Positions 56,405 through 64,000 of a stretch of DNA of 64,000 nucleotides are shown in pieces. The notes under the pieces are model-generated. The model worked only from the letters and a program-made list of their open reading frames with translations, searched no databases and had not been told where the DNA came from. Where the stretch lies: assembly GCA_041394145.1 (NCBI GenBank), contig JAWKIW010000005.1:124001-188000 (forward strand), read 5' to 3'. Every line of letters begins with the position of its first letter. Position 1 is the stretch's first letter. The DNA comes from JAWKIW01 sp041394145. GTDB taxonomy: Bacteria; Actinomycetota; Acidimicrobiia; Acidimicrobiales; Acidimicrobilacustridaceae. The translations under genes and the position numbers were made by a program.

Positions 56405-57298
56405 TCAGCGGGTGGTCGTGGAGGTGGTGGCGCTGGCCGTGCTCGGCTCGACGATGACCGTGGTGATGTCGAGGACCTCGGTGGGCTGGCCGCTCTGGGT
56501 GCCCGCCTGGCCGATCTGGCGCACGGCGTCGGCGCCGTCGAGCACGAGACCGATCACCGGTGTGGTCTGGGGCAGCCCGACCACCTGCTCGCCGATGCCG
56601 ACCACCATCGTGCCGCCCACCTTCTTGGTCCCCGGCTCGACGGCCATGCCGAGCGTGACCGGGGTGTAGGCCTGGGGCGGAGCGTCGCTGTCGATGGTGT
56701 AGCCGGGGCTGGTCACCCCCGGCGGGTTGGCGAAGGTCGAGTCGACCTCGAACCATGAGCGGGACTTGATGAGCGAGATCGGGGCGCCGTCCCAGTAGTG
56801 GTAGCGGGCCAGCACGATGAAGTTGTTGACCACCGCCGGGGCGTTGTCGGTGGACACCAGCGCCTTGATGTCGCCCTTCGGCGTGCGGATGGTGACGATG
56901 AACTCGCTGCCCTTCTCCACGCACGTCGGCGGCGGCCCGGCGAAGCTCGTCGTGCGCGGCGACGAGCCGTCCTCGGCGGGGCAGGGGGTGGGACCGGTGA
57001 GCGTCGCGCCGGGCGGCACGGCGGGGATGCTCACGGGCGGGCCCTCGGGCACCGTCGTCGACGGCACGCTCGACGGCGCCGTGGAGGGTGCGACCGACGT
57101 GCCGCTGGAGGCCCCCGTCGACCCGGACCGGCCGGCGGCGAGGAGGAGCCCGGCGACGAGGGCGATGATCATCAGCAGGCCGAGCACGCCCACCAGGCGC
57201 TGGTTGCGGCGGGTCCGGCGATCGGCCCGCCGGCGCGCCTCCTCGGCGGCGAGCCGGCGCTGACGCTCTTGCTCACGGCGGGCGCGGGGGCTGGACAT
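56405..57298 (-). CDS. Degenerate membrane-anchored cyclophilin-like protein
   Basis: 297 residues with the same plan as its neighbour: basic coiled N-terminus, membrane helix (LVGVLGLLMIIALVAGLLLA), Ser/Thr/Pro linker, cyclophilin-like fold (GATLTGPTPCPAEDGSSPRT, APAVVNNFIVLARYHYWDGA). Where the active isomerase has FHRVIPGF this protein has ISLIKSRSWFEVDST, and the GSQFF loop is replaced by GGTMVVGIG. It is probably a non-catalytic binding domain. Confidence 0.85.
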   Translation of the reverse strand: MSSPRARREQERQRRLAAEEARRRADRRTRRNQRLVGVLGLLMIIALVAGLLLAAGRSGSTGASSGTSVAPSTAPSSVPSTTVPEGPPVSIPAVPPGATLTGPTPCPAEDGSSPRTTSFAGPPPTCVEKGSEFIVTIRTPKGDIKALVSTDNAPAVVNNFIVLARYHYWDGAPISLIKSRSWFEVDSTFANPPGVTSPGYTIDSDAPPQAYTPVTLGMAVEPGTKKVGGTMVVGIGEQVVGLPQTTPVIGLVLDGADAVRQIGQAGTQSGQPTEVLDITTVIVEPSTASATTSTTTR

Positions 57299-57307
57299 CG
57301 GCCGTGC

Positions 57308-57313
57308 ACGCTA
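57308..57313 (-). promoter_or_regulatory. -10 hexamer of degenerate cyclophilin gene
   Basis: TAGCGT on the minus strand, 9 bases before the ATG at 57298. Confidence 0.45.
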
Positions 57314-57403
57314 CCCGGCGGGTCTCGTTCCCGGGTGGCGGTGCCGGGCCCGGCGCGCTCCGGGCCGGGCCCTCCCGGGTTCGGCACCGGAGGGGCCGAA
57401 CGG

Positions 57404-57409
57404 TAGCCT
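57404..57409 (+). promoter_or_regulatory. -10 hexamer of aspartokinase gene
   Basis: TAGCCT, 8 bases before the GTG at 57418. Confidence 0.5.
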
Positions 57410-57417
57410 GCCCGCCC

Positions 57418-58649
57418 GTGGCGCTGGTGGTGCAGAAGTTCGGAGGCACATCGGTCGGCGACCCGGAGCGCATCCGCACGGTGGCCGATCACGTGGCGCG
57501 CACGGTGCGTCGCGGAACCAGGTCGTCGTCGTCATCTCCGCCATGGGCAAGGAGACCGACGAGCTGCTCCGGCTCGCCCGGGAGGTCTCCGAGACCCGCC
57601 CCGGTCGGGAGATGGACATGCTCATCACCGCCGGCGAGCGCAAGGCGATGGCCCTGCTGTGCATGGCGCTGCACGACCTCGGCGTCCGGGCCGACTCGTT
57701 CACGGGCAGCCAGGCCGGCTTCATCACCGACACGGTCCACACCAACGCCAAGATCCTCGAGATCCGCCCCGACCGCGTCCGGACCGCCCTCGACGCCGGC
57801 CACGTCCCTGTCGTGGGGGGCGCCCAGGGCGTGTCGACCGAGCAGAACATCACCTTCCTCGGCCGGGGCGGCTCCGACACCACGGCGGTGGCGCTCGCCC
57901 AGGCCCTCGGCGCCGACATCTGCGAGCTCTACACCGACGTGTCGGGCGTGTACACGAGCGACCCCCGGGTCGTGTACGACGCCCGCAAGCTCGAGCGGAT
58001 CTCGTTCGACGAGCTGCTGGAGATGACCGCCAACGGCTGTCCCAAGCCGGCGATGCGGTCGGTCGAGTTCGCCCGCAACTGGGGCGTGAACCTGCACGTG
58101 CGCTCCGCCTTCACCTGGGAGCCCGGCACCCTCGTCACCAAGGAGGACGACGCCATGGAGCAGGCCATCGTCTCGGCGGTCACCCACGACACCGACGACT
58201 GCAAGGTGACGATCGCCGGCGTGCAGGACCGGCCCGGCATCGCCGGCCGGGTGTTCCGCGCCCTCGCCGACCAGCACGTGAACGTCGACCTCATCGTGCA
58301 GAACACCTCCGAGGACGGGGTCACCGACATCTCGTTCACCGTGCCCAAGGGCGACCTCGAGCAGGCGGTGGGCATCTGCGAGGCGCTGGCCCCCGAGATC
58401 GGGGCCAGCGACGTCCGCGCCGACGACGAGATCGCCCGGGTGAGCGTGATCGGCGCCGGCATGAAGTCGCACCCGGGCGTGGCGGCGACGGTGTTCGAGA
58501 CGCTGTCGGACAACGGCATCAACATCGAGATGATCTCCACGTCGGCGATCCGGGTGAGCTGCGTGGTCCGCCAGGACCAGATCGAGCTGGCCGTGCAGGC
58601 CCTGCACGCCGCCTTCCGCCTCGACGAGGGACCCGCCTACCTGCAGTAG
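57418..58649 (+). CDS. ask: Aspartokinase (one frameshift)
   Basis: About 410 residues. VALVVQKFGGTSVGDPERIR starts the kinase domain. One C is missing near 57520, after which the frame continues VVVVISAMGKETDELL, MDMLITAGERKAMALL, GRGGSDTTAVALAQALGAD and LYTDVSGVYTSDPR. Two ACT domains follow (KVTIAGVQDRPGIAGRVFRA, ARVSVIGAGMKSHPGVAATV), so feedback control by lysine/threonine is expected. GTG start near codon 160 for a separate beta chain, as in other actinobacteria, was not assessed. Followed by asd 89 bases on. Confidence 0.95.
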
Positions 58650-58724
58650 CCGCCGGTCTCCTGCCCGGGGCGGGCACCTGGCCGGCTCGGCGATTTCCCT
58701 GTCGATCGGGCGGGGTCCCGCCGA

Positions 58725-58730
58725 TAGCCT
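58725..58730 (+). promoter_or_regulatory. -10 hexamer of asd
   Basis: TAGCCT, 8 bases before the ATG at 58739. Confidence 0.5.
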
Positions 58731-58738
58731 GGCGCCCC

Positions 58739-59759
58739 ATGCGCATCGGAGTGCTCGGAGCGACCGGCCAGGTCGGCGGCGTCATGCGCCGTCCTCGCCG
58801 AGCGCCAGTTCCCCGTCGACGAGATCCGCTACTTCGCCTCGTCCCGATCTGCCGGCCGGCGCCTGCCCTGGGACGGGATCGAGGTGGAGGTGGAGGACGC
58901 CGACACCGCCGACTACCGGGGCCTCGACATCGTGTTGATGTCCGCCGGGGGCACCACGCCAAGCGGCTCTCGCCGAAGATCGCCGAGGCGGGCGTCGTGG
59001 TCGTCGACAACTCGTCGGCCTGGCGGATGGATCCCGACGTGCCCCTGGTGGTGCCCGAGGTCAACGACCACGCCCTCGACGACATCGCCAAGAACATCGT
59101 CGCCAACCCGAACTGCACGACGATGGTGGCGATGCCCGTGCTCAAGCCACTCGACACCGAGGCCGGGCTGCGGGCGATGGTCGTGTCGACCTACCAGGCG
59201 GTGTCGGGCGCCGGCCTCGCCGGCACGGCCGAGCTCGACGAGCAGGTGCGCAAGATCGGTGACGCGGCGCCGTCGCTGACCATGTCGGGGAAGGCCGTCG
59301 AGTACCCGGCGCCGAACAAGTTCCCCGAGCCGATCGCCTACAACGTCATCCCCTTCGCCGGCGGGCTCGTCGACGACGGTCTCGACGAGACCGACGAGGA
59401 GCAGAAGCTCCGCAACGAGAGCCGCAAGATCCTCGAGCTGCCCGACCTCCGGGTGGCCGCCACGTGCGTTCGGGTGCCCGTCTACACGGGCCACTCGCTG
59501 TCGATCAGCGCCCACTTCGACCGTCCCATCACGCCCGAGCAGGCCCGTCGCGTGCTGGTGAAGGCCAAGGGCGTCGAGCTGGCCGACATCCCCACCCCGC
59601 TGCGCCGCCGGTGTCGATCCCACCTTCGTGGGCCGCATCCGCCGCGACCCCACCGCCGAGCACGGGCTGTCGCTGTTCCTCAGCGGCGACAACCTGCGCA
59701 AGGGCGCCGCCCTCAACGCCGTCCAGATCGCCGAGTCCTCCTCGCCCCGCCGCGGCTGA
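58739..59759 (+). CDS. asd: Aspartate-semialdehyde dehydrogenase (three frameshifts)
   Basis: About 341 residues after correction. MRIGVLGATGQVGGVM, VLAERQFPVDEIRYFASSRS, DIVLMSAGGTT, VVVDNSSAWRMDPDVPLVVPEVN, the active Cys in ANPNCTTMVAMPVL, STYQAVSGAGLAGTAELDEQ, HSLSISAHFDRPITPEQA and GDNLRKGAALNAVQIAES are family blocks. Losses near 58787 and 59610 both read as CGCGCC shortened to CGCC; one base is lost near 58961. Second step of the lysine/threonine/methionine pathway after aspartokinase. Confidence 0.93.
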
Positions 59760-59785
59760 GGCGGCCTCGGCAACGCCAGCTCGCT

Positions 59786-59974
59786 GTCGACGTGCATGCA
59801 CCTGGACCGTGGCGGTGGTCGGCGGCCTGAACGTCGCCGAGCGTCGCTCGCGGTCGACGTGCATGCACCTGGCCACCGTGGCGGTGGTGGGCGGCCTGAA
59901 CGTCGCGGGCGCCGGCTGCGGTCGACGTGCATGCACCTGGCCACCGTGGCGGTGGTCGGCCGGCCTGAACGTCG
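59786..59974. repeat. Three 54-bp repeats, 67-68-bp period
   Basis: Core copies at 59786-59837 (two bases shorter), 59853-59906 and 59921-59974, separated by 14-15 variable bases. Each begins GTCGACGTGCATGCACCTGG and contains two palindromes, GTGCATGCAC and GCCACCGTGGC (the first copy lacks part of the second), then ends with CCTGAACGTCG. The array fills the convergent gap between asd and the MazG-like gene. Not CRISPR: repeats too long, spacers too short. Candidate protein-binding array, transcription-end element or small RNA. Confidence 0.9.
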
Positions 59975-60006
59975 TGGCGGCGTCGGGCCGGGTGCCCCGG
60001 GAGGCA

Positions 60007-60254
60007 TCACGGCGGGTCGGTGACGTAGCGCCGGACCAGCGTCCTCGAGGGACAGGTCGAGCTGGTTGGCCAGCGAGGCGACCGCCAGCACGTCGCCGAG
60101 CTCGTGCAGCTGCATCTCGGTGTTGCCCTTGCGCACGGCCTGGGCCAGCTCGCCGACCTCCTCGCACAGCCACGCCACCGTCGACGGGATGCCCCGCGCG
60201 GTCGGCCTCGCCGTAGAGCCGTTCCATCAGGTCCTGGAGCTCACCCAGCTGCAT
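60007..60254 (-). CDS. Small MazG-like nucleotide pyrophosphohydrolase (frameshifted)
   Basis: About 83 residues after two 2-base losses near 60200 and 60028 are corrected. MQLGELQDLMERLYGEADRA, then VAWLCEEVGELAQAVRKGN and LHELGDVLAVASLANQLDL give the EExxE...ExxD metal-binding arrangement of all-alpha NTP pyrophosphohydrolases, with the ending LVRRYVTDPP. It would hydrolyse (d)NTPs or alarmone-like nucleotides. It could be housekeeping or a defence/stress element. Confidence 0.75.
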
Positions 60255-60402
60255 GGCGGTGGACGCGTGGACCGGGCGCCACCTCGCCGCGGTCGTGTCG
60301 CTGACGTCTCGCGAGACAGCCGAGCGGATCGCCGACGCACGTGGTAGGCCGTGCGCACCAACGGGCCAGGGCGCCTGCGCAGCGGCGGAGGAGGTGGTCG
60401 CG

Positions 60403-61772
60403 GTGGCCGACGAGGTGGACGAGCTGCGGCGGAGGCTGGACGCCCAGCAGGTCGTCATCGAGCGACTGGAGCGGGCCCTCACCCGGCTGCAGGGCGGAGC
60501 GATGGCCGACGCCGGCGTCAGCGTTGCTGGACTCCCCGACGGCGGCGGCACTCCAGCCGAGGCGCACGCCTCGTCGGATCCTGCGTCGGCGCCGGATCGG
60601 CGACAGCTGCTCCAGCGGGCGGCGGCGGCGACGGCCGGTGCGGTCGCCGGGGGAACGGCGATGGTGCTGGGCTCGGCCTCCCCGGCTGCGGCCGCGGCCG
60701 GGACGTTCGACGGCAACCCGGCGGTCACCGCCACCAACACGGGCGGTTCGGCCGGCAAGGCGATCCAGGCCACCGGCGGCACCGGCAACGCCCTCACCGC
60801 CGCCACCACCGGCTCGGCGAGCACCATCCTCGCCACGGCGAGCAGCGGCAACGTGGTGGATGCGACCAGCGCCACGACGGTGCTCGGCAACGCTGCGATC
60901 AAGGCGACCTACACGGGCAGCAGCACGGGCTGCGGGGCCGCGAACCTCAACGGGGGTGGGGGCTCGGCGCTGCGGGCGGTCAACAACAGCTCCGCTGCGA
61001 CGTTCATCCTCGGCAACAACTCGACGGGGCTGCTGGCCGGGGCCGGGATCTTCGTGAGCTCCGCCTCCGACACGGTCTCGACCCAGTCGTCGAGCACCAA
61101 CCAGTCCCAGGCCGGGGTGCACAGCGAGGGGTTCCAAGAGGCCAGCGGCGTGGTCGGCATCGCGTTCGATCGGGGCGTCGGTGGACGGTTCTCCGGCGGA
61201 CGGTGCGATGCGCACCTCGGCGATCAGGAGTTCCTCGCCAAGGCGCCGTCGGCCCGCAATCACACCAACGGTCACGCCGTCGGCGAGCTGGCGCTCGACG
61301 CGGCCACCGGCAACCTGTTCATGTGCGTCGTCGCCGCACCGGCCGGCCAGGTCGGACCTGGCGCAAGATCACCGGGCCGGCGACCGCCGGCGCGCTGCAC
61401 GTCCTGCCCACGCCGGTGCGCGTCTACGACTTCGCGTCCGGGCCAACCCCCGGTCGCCGTCGGCCCGAAGACGCCGCTCGCCGCGGCCCCCGCACCTGCG
61501 ACCTCAAGGCGAACAGCTCGGGCGTCCCGGCCGGCGCCACGGCGGTGTTGGTGAACCTGGTGGCCACGGGCACGACCGGCGTCGCCGGCGGCTTCCTGTC
61601 CATCTACCGCAACGGGATCGCCTGGCCCGGAACATCCAGCCTCAACTGGTCCGGCCCCGGCCAGAACGTCGCGGTGACCACCCTCACCGCCGTCGACGCC
61701 AGCGCGGTGTGCAACCTGTTCGCCAACGTCGTGACCGACGTCGTCGTCGACGTGCTCGGGTTCTACCTCTAG
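60403..61772 (+). CDS. Tat-exported surface protein with coiled-coil N-terminus (frameshifted)
   Basis: About 457 residues. The start GTG 60403 has GGAGGAG upstream. A short coiled coil (DEVDELRRRLDAQQVVIERL) precedes a twin-arginine signal (DRRQLLQRAAAATAGAVAGG) ending in an Ala-rich cleavage region. A Gly/Ser/Thr/Asn-rich beta region follows (residues about 105-300), then the C-terminal domain VRVYDSRPGQPPVAVGPKTP, VPAGATAVLVNLVATGTTGV, SLNWSGPGQNVAVTTLTAVD, VTDVVVDVLGFYL. Frame changes fall near 61362, 61430 and 61485. The C-terminal domain is a relative of the repeats in the next gene. Role in attachment or envelope structure is inferred. Confidence 0.72.
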
Positions 61773-61973
61773 GAACGACCGAAGGCGCCGGCCGAGGACC
61801 CGCCTGGAGGCTCCGGAGGCCCGAACCGGGAGCGTGACGGAGCAGGGCCGAGCCGGTGGACGGGCCGCACGTCGACCGGATCGCACTCGGCAACATGGCA
61901 GGAACTACCGATGCGCAGATGGCGGCGGACGCGGTTGGCTTCCCGGACGGTCGACGCGAACGGCGGTGGACAG

Positions 61974-64000
61974 ATGACGAGTGGTGGAAGCTGGGTCCGG
62001 CGCGGCGCGCCCGCGCCTGGAAGCCCTCGACCGGGTTCGGCCGCCACGGTCCTCGCCGGGCGGCGGCTCGCGTCGAGCATCCTCCGTCGCACGAGGGTGA
62101 CGTCGCTCCTGCTCCTCCTCGCCTTTGCCGCGACGGTGCTGCCCTCGCTTCCCGCCGAGGCCGTGGGAGCCCCCACCGCGACGCCGCCCTATACGCCGTT
62201 GTCGCCGGCGCGGTTGTTGGACACGCGTCCTGATGGGGTGACCGTCGATGGGGCGGCCCAGGCCGGTGGGGCGATCGGGGCGGGGCAGGTGCGGAACCTG
62301 CCGGTGCTGGGTCGTGGTGGGGTGCCGGCCAGTGGGGTGGCGGCGGTGGTGCTCAACGTGACGGTGACGGGGCCGTCGGCGCCGTCGCACCTGACGGTGT
62401 TCCCGGCGGGGGAGTCGCCGCCGAACGCGTCGAACTTGAACTTCTCGGCGGGTCAGACGGTGCCGAACCTGGTGATCGCCAAGGTGGGTGCGGGTGGTCA
62501 GGTGTCGTTGCGCAACAACAGCGGCAGCGTGCAGGTGATCGCCGACGTGGCCGGCTGGTTCCCGGTCGGTCCGGGCTACACGCCGTTGTCGCCGGCGCGG
62601 TTGTTGGACACGCGTCCTGATGGGGTGACCGTCGATGGGGCGGCGCAGGCGGGTGGGGCGATCGGTGGGGGGCAGGTGCGGAACCTGCCGGTGGTGGGTC
62701 GTGGTGGGGTGCCGGCCAGTGGGGTGGCGGCGGTGGTGCTCAACGTGACGGTGACGGGGCCGACGGCGCCGTCGCATCTGACGGTGTTCCCGGCGGGAGT
62801 CGCCGCCGAGCGCGTCGAACTTGAACTTCTCGGCGGGTCAGACGGTGCCGAACCTGGTGATCGCCAAGGTCGGGGCGGGTGGTCAGGTGTCGTTGCGCAA
62901 CAACAGCGGCAGCGTGCAGGTGATCGCCGATGTGGCCGGCTGGTTCCCGGTCGGTCCGGGTACACGCCGTTGTCGCCGGCGCGGTTGTTGGACACGTCCT
63001 GATGGGGTGACCGTCGATGGGGCGGCCCAGGCGGGTGGGGCGATCGGTGGGGGCAGGTGCGGAACCTGCCGGTGGTGGGTCGTGGTGGGGTGCCGGCCAG
63101 TGGGGTGGCGGCGGTGGTGCTCAACGTGACGGTGACGGGGCCGACGGCGCCGTCGCATCTGACGGTGTTCCCGGCGGGGGAGTCGCCGCCGAGCGCGTCG
63201 AACTTGAACTTCTCGGCGGGTCAGACGGTGCCGAACCTGGTGATCGCCAAGGTGGGTGCGGGTGGTCAGGTGTCGTTGCGCAACAACAGCGGCAGCGTGC
63301 AGGTGATCGCCGACGTGGCCGGCTGGTCCCCCGATCAGGTGCCCGATCCCCGCCGGCACCGACCGGGCTGGCTGCGGCCGTCACCGGGTACCGGACCATC
63401 CACCTGTCGTGGAACGCCGTGACCTCGAGCGACACGATCACCTACGACGTGTAACGCAGCACGTCGATCGGCGACCTCGGCTCGGTGGCCGGGTCCGTCG
63501 GGGGCACCACCTTCGACGACACCGGTCGGACGCCCGGCACCACCTACTTCTACCGGGTCGTCGCGCGCGGCGCCGCCACCGGCAGCTCGGCGCCCTCGAA
63601 CCAGGCGTCGGCGGCCTATCAGATGCCGGTGCCGGCGAACCTCGTGGCCACGGCCGGAACGCCACCGTGCACCTCGGCTGGGACGCCATCGGCGTGCCGC
63701 AGCTCGCCGGCTACCACCTCTACCGGTCGACGACCGCAGGGGTGCTCGGCACCGACCTCACGCCGGGCGGGCTCGCCACGACGAGCTACGACGACAACGC
63801 CGTCTCGAACGGCACGACCTACTACTACCGGCTGAAGTGGCAGGCCTCCGACGGCCTGCTCTCCGGTCCCTCCAACGAGGTGTCGGCGACGCCGGCGGTC
63901 CCGGTCAACCCCGTCGTGAAGACCTCGGCCATCCCCGGCGGCCAGCAGGGGATCGCCTACGTCACCGGCCTCGAGGCCGAGTCGGGCGTCCCGCCGTACA
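61974..64000 (+). CDS. Repeat-containing secreted surface protein with FN3 domains (runs off window)
   Basis: Start MTSGGSWVRRG (ATG 61911 is possible) and a signal peptide (VTSLLLLLAFAATVLPSLPA, cut near AEA). Three tandem 129-residue repeats follow (YTPLSPARLLDTRPDGVTVD ... VQVIADVAGWFPVGPG). Next are two fibronectin type III-like modules (TIHLSWNAVTSSDTITYDV, YFYRVVARGAATGSSAPSNQ and HLGWDAIGVPQLAGYHLYRS) and the beginning of an Ig-like module (GIAYVTGLEAESGVPPY). Several 1-2 base losses interrupt repeats 2 and 3, and an in-frame TAA at 63452-63454 sits where Tyr is expected (TYDV-stop-RSTS). The 3' end is outside the window. Adhesin-like role inferred. Confidence 0.75.
62193..63332 (+). 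repeat. Three near-identical 387-bp coding repeats
   Basis: Unit starts at 62193, 62580 and 62963. Copy 1 to copy 2 is 387 bases; copy 2 to copy 3 is 383 because bases are missing. Differences are mostly synonymous or short indels in G runs, so copies are recently homogenised. The encoded domain matches the C-terminal domain of the upstream surface protein at lower similarity. Confidence 0.9.

Noticed and set aside
59786..59974. CRISPR array
   Set aside because: Repeats are 52-54 bp and spacers only 14-15 bp, only three units, no cas genes nearby.
60306..60317. LexA-type SOS box
   Set aside because: GTCTCGCGAGAC is a perfect palindrome but does not match the known actinobacterial or E. coli LexA consensus.

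Overview
The window is very GC-rich, gene-dense DNA from an actinobacterium. Supporting signs are the single small SRP RNA next to dnaX, a DUF742 protein, an acyl-CoA carboxylase epsilon-like subunit, a LigC-type ATP-dependent ligase and many GTG starts. The ethylmalonyl-CoA enzymes and cell-surface domains suggest Acidimicrobiia (Iamia/Ilumatobacter-like), but that placement is an inference.

Layout. 0-3.3 kb: thiamine operon on the minus strand behind a TPP riboswitch (thiE-thiO-thiS-thiG-second ThiE-like). 3.4-12.7 kb: FMN-binding oxidase, two large PAS/GGDEF/EAL c-di-GMP proteins, a prenyl diphosphate synthase and exonuclease VII (xseA-xseB). 12.7-18.1 kb: GH36 alpha-galactosidase, SDR oxidoreductase, ABC exporter. 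18.1-22.3 kb: information-processing block with tRNA-Ser(CGA), tadA, tRNA-Ser(GGA), SRP RNA, dnaX, ebfC and recR. 23.8-28.1 kb: thiolase, DivIVA-like coiled coil, crotonyl-CoA carboxylase/reductase and methylmalonyl-CoA epimerase. 28.1-36.9 kb: import and tailoring genes (fused LivH-LivM permease, two lipoprotein binding proteins, carotenoid oxygenase) facing a divergent Coq4-like/TetR pair. 37-37.7 kb: MazF-type toxin-antitoxin island flanked by a duplicated gene start. 38-42 kb: exonuclease, TatA, DNA ligase, ECF sigma and anti-sigma. 42-55 kb: acyl-CoA metabolism (carboxylase beta, CoA transferase, ethylmalonyl-CoA mutase, 3-hydroxyacyl-CoA dehydrogenase) mixed with housekeeping genes. 55-60 kb: two cyclophilin-like proteins, aspartokinase and aspartate-semialdehyde dehydrogenase. 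59.8-64 kb: a 67-bp triple repeat, a small MazG-like gene and two surface proteins; the last one runs off the end.

Three things stand out. First, at least 17 genes have a TANNNT -10-like hexamer ending 6-9 nt before the start codon, which points to widespread leaderless transcription and fixes several starts. Second, a dozen or more genes are split by 1-2 nt indels, almost all losses in G/C runs or GCGC steps. Near-identical repeats in the last gene show the same losses, so most are probably consensus errors rather than dead genes. Third, the thiolase, hydroxyacyl-CoA dehydrogenase, crotonyl-CoA carboxylase/reductase, epimerase, ethylmalonyl-CoA mutase and acyl-CoA carboxylase together cover much of the ethylmalonyl-CoA route for C2 or polyhydroxybutyrate carbon.

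The best candidates for something new are the 67-bp triple repeat with two palindromes per unit, the toxin-antitoxin island between two copies of an exonuclease gene start, the Coq4-like/TetR/importer cluster, and enzyme-family members that have lost catalytic residues (S51-like, GGDEF, cyclophilin).
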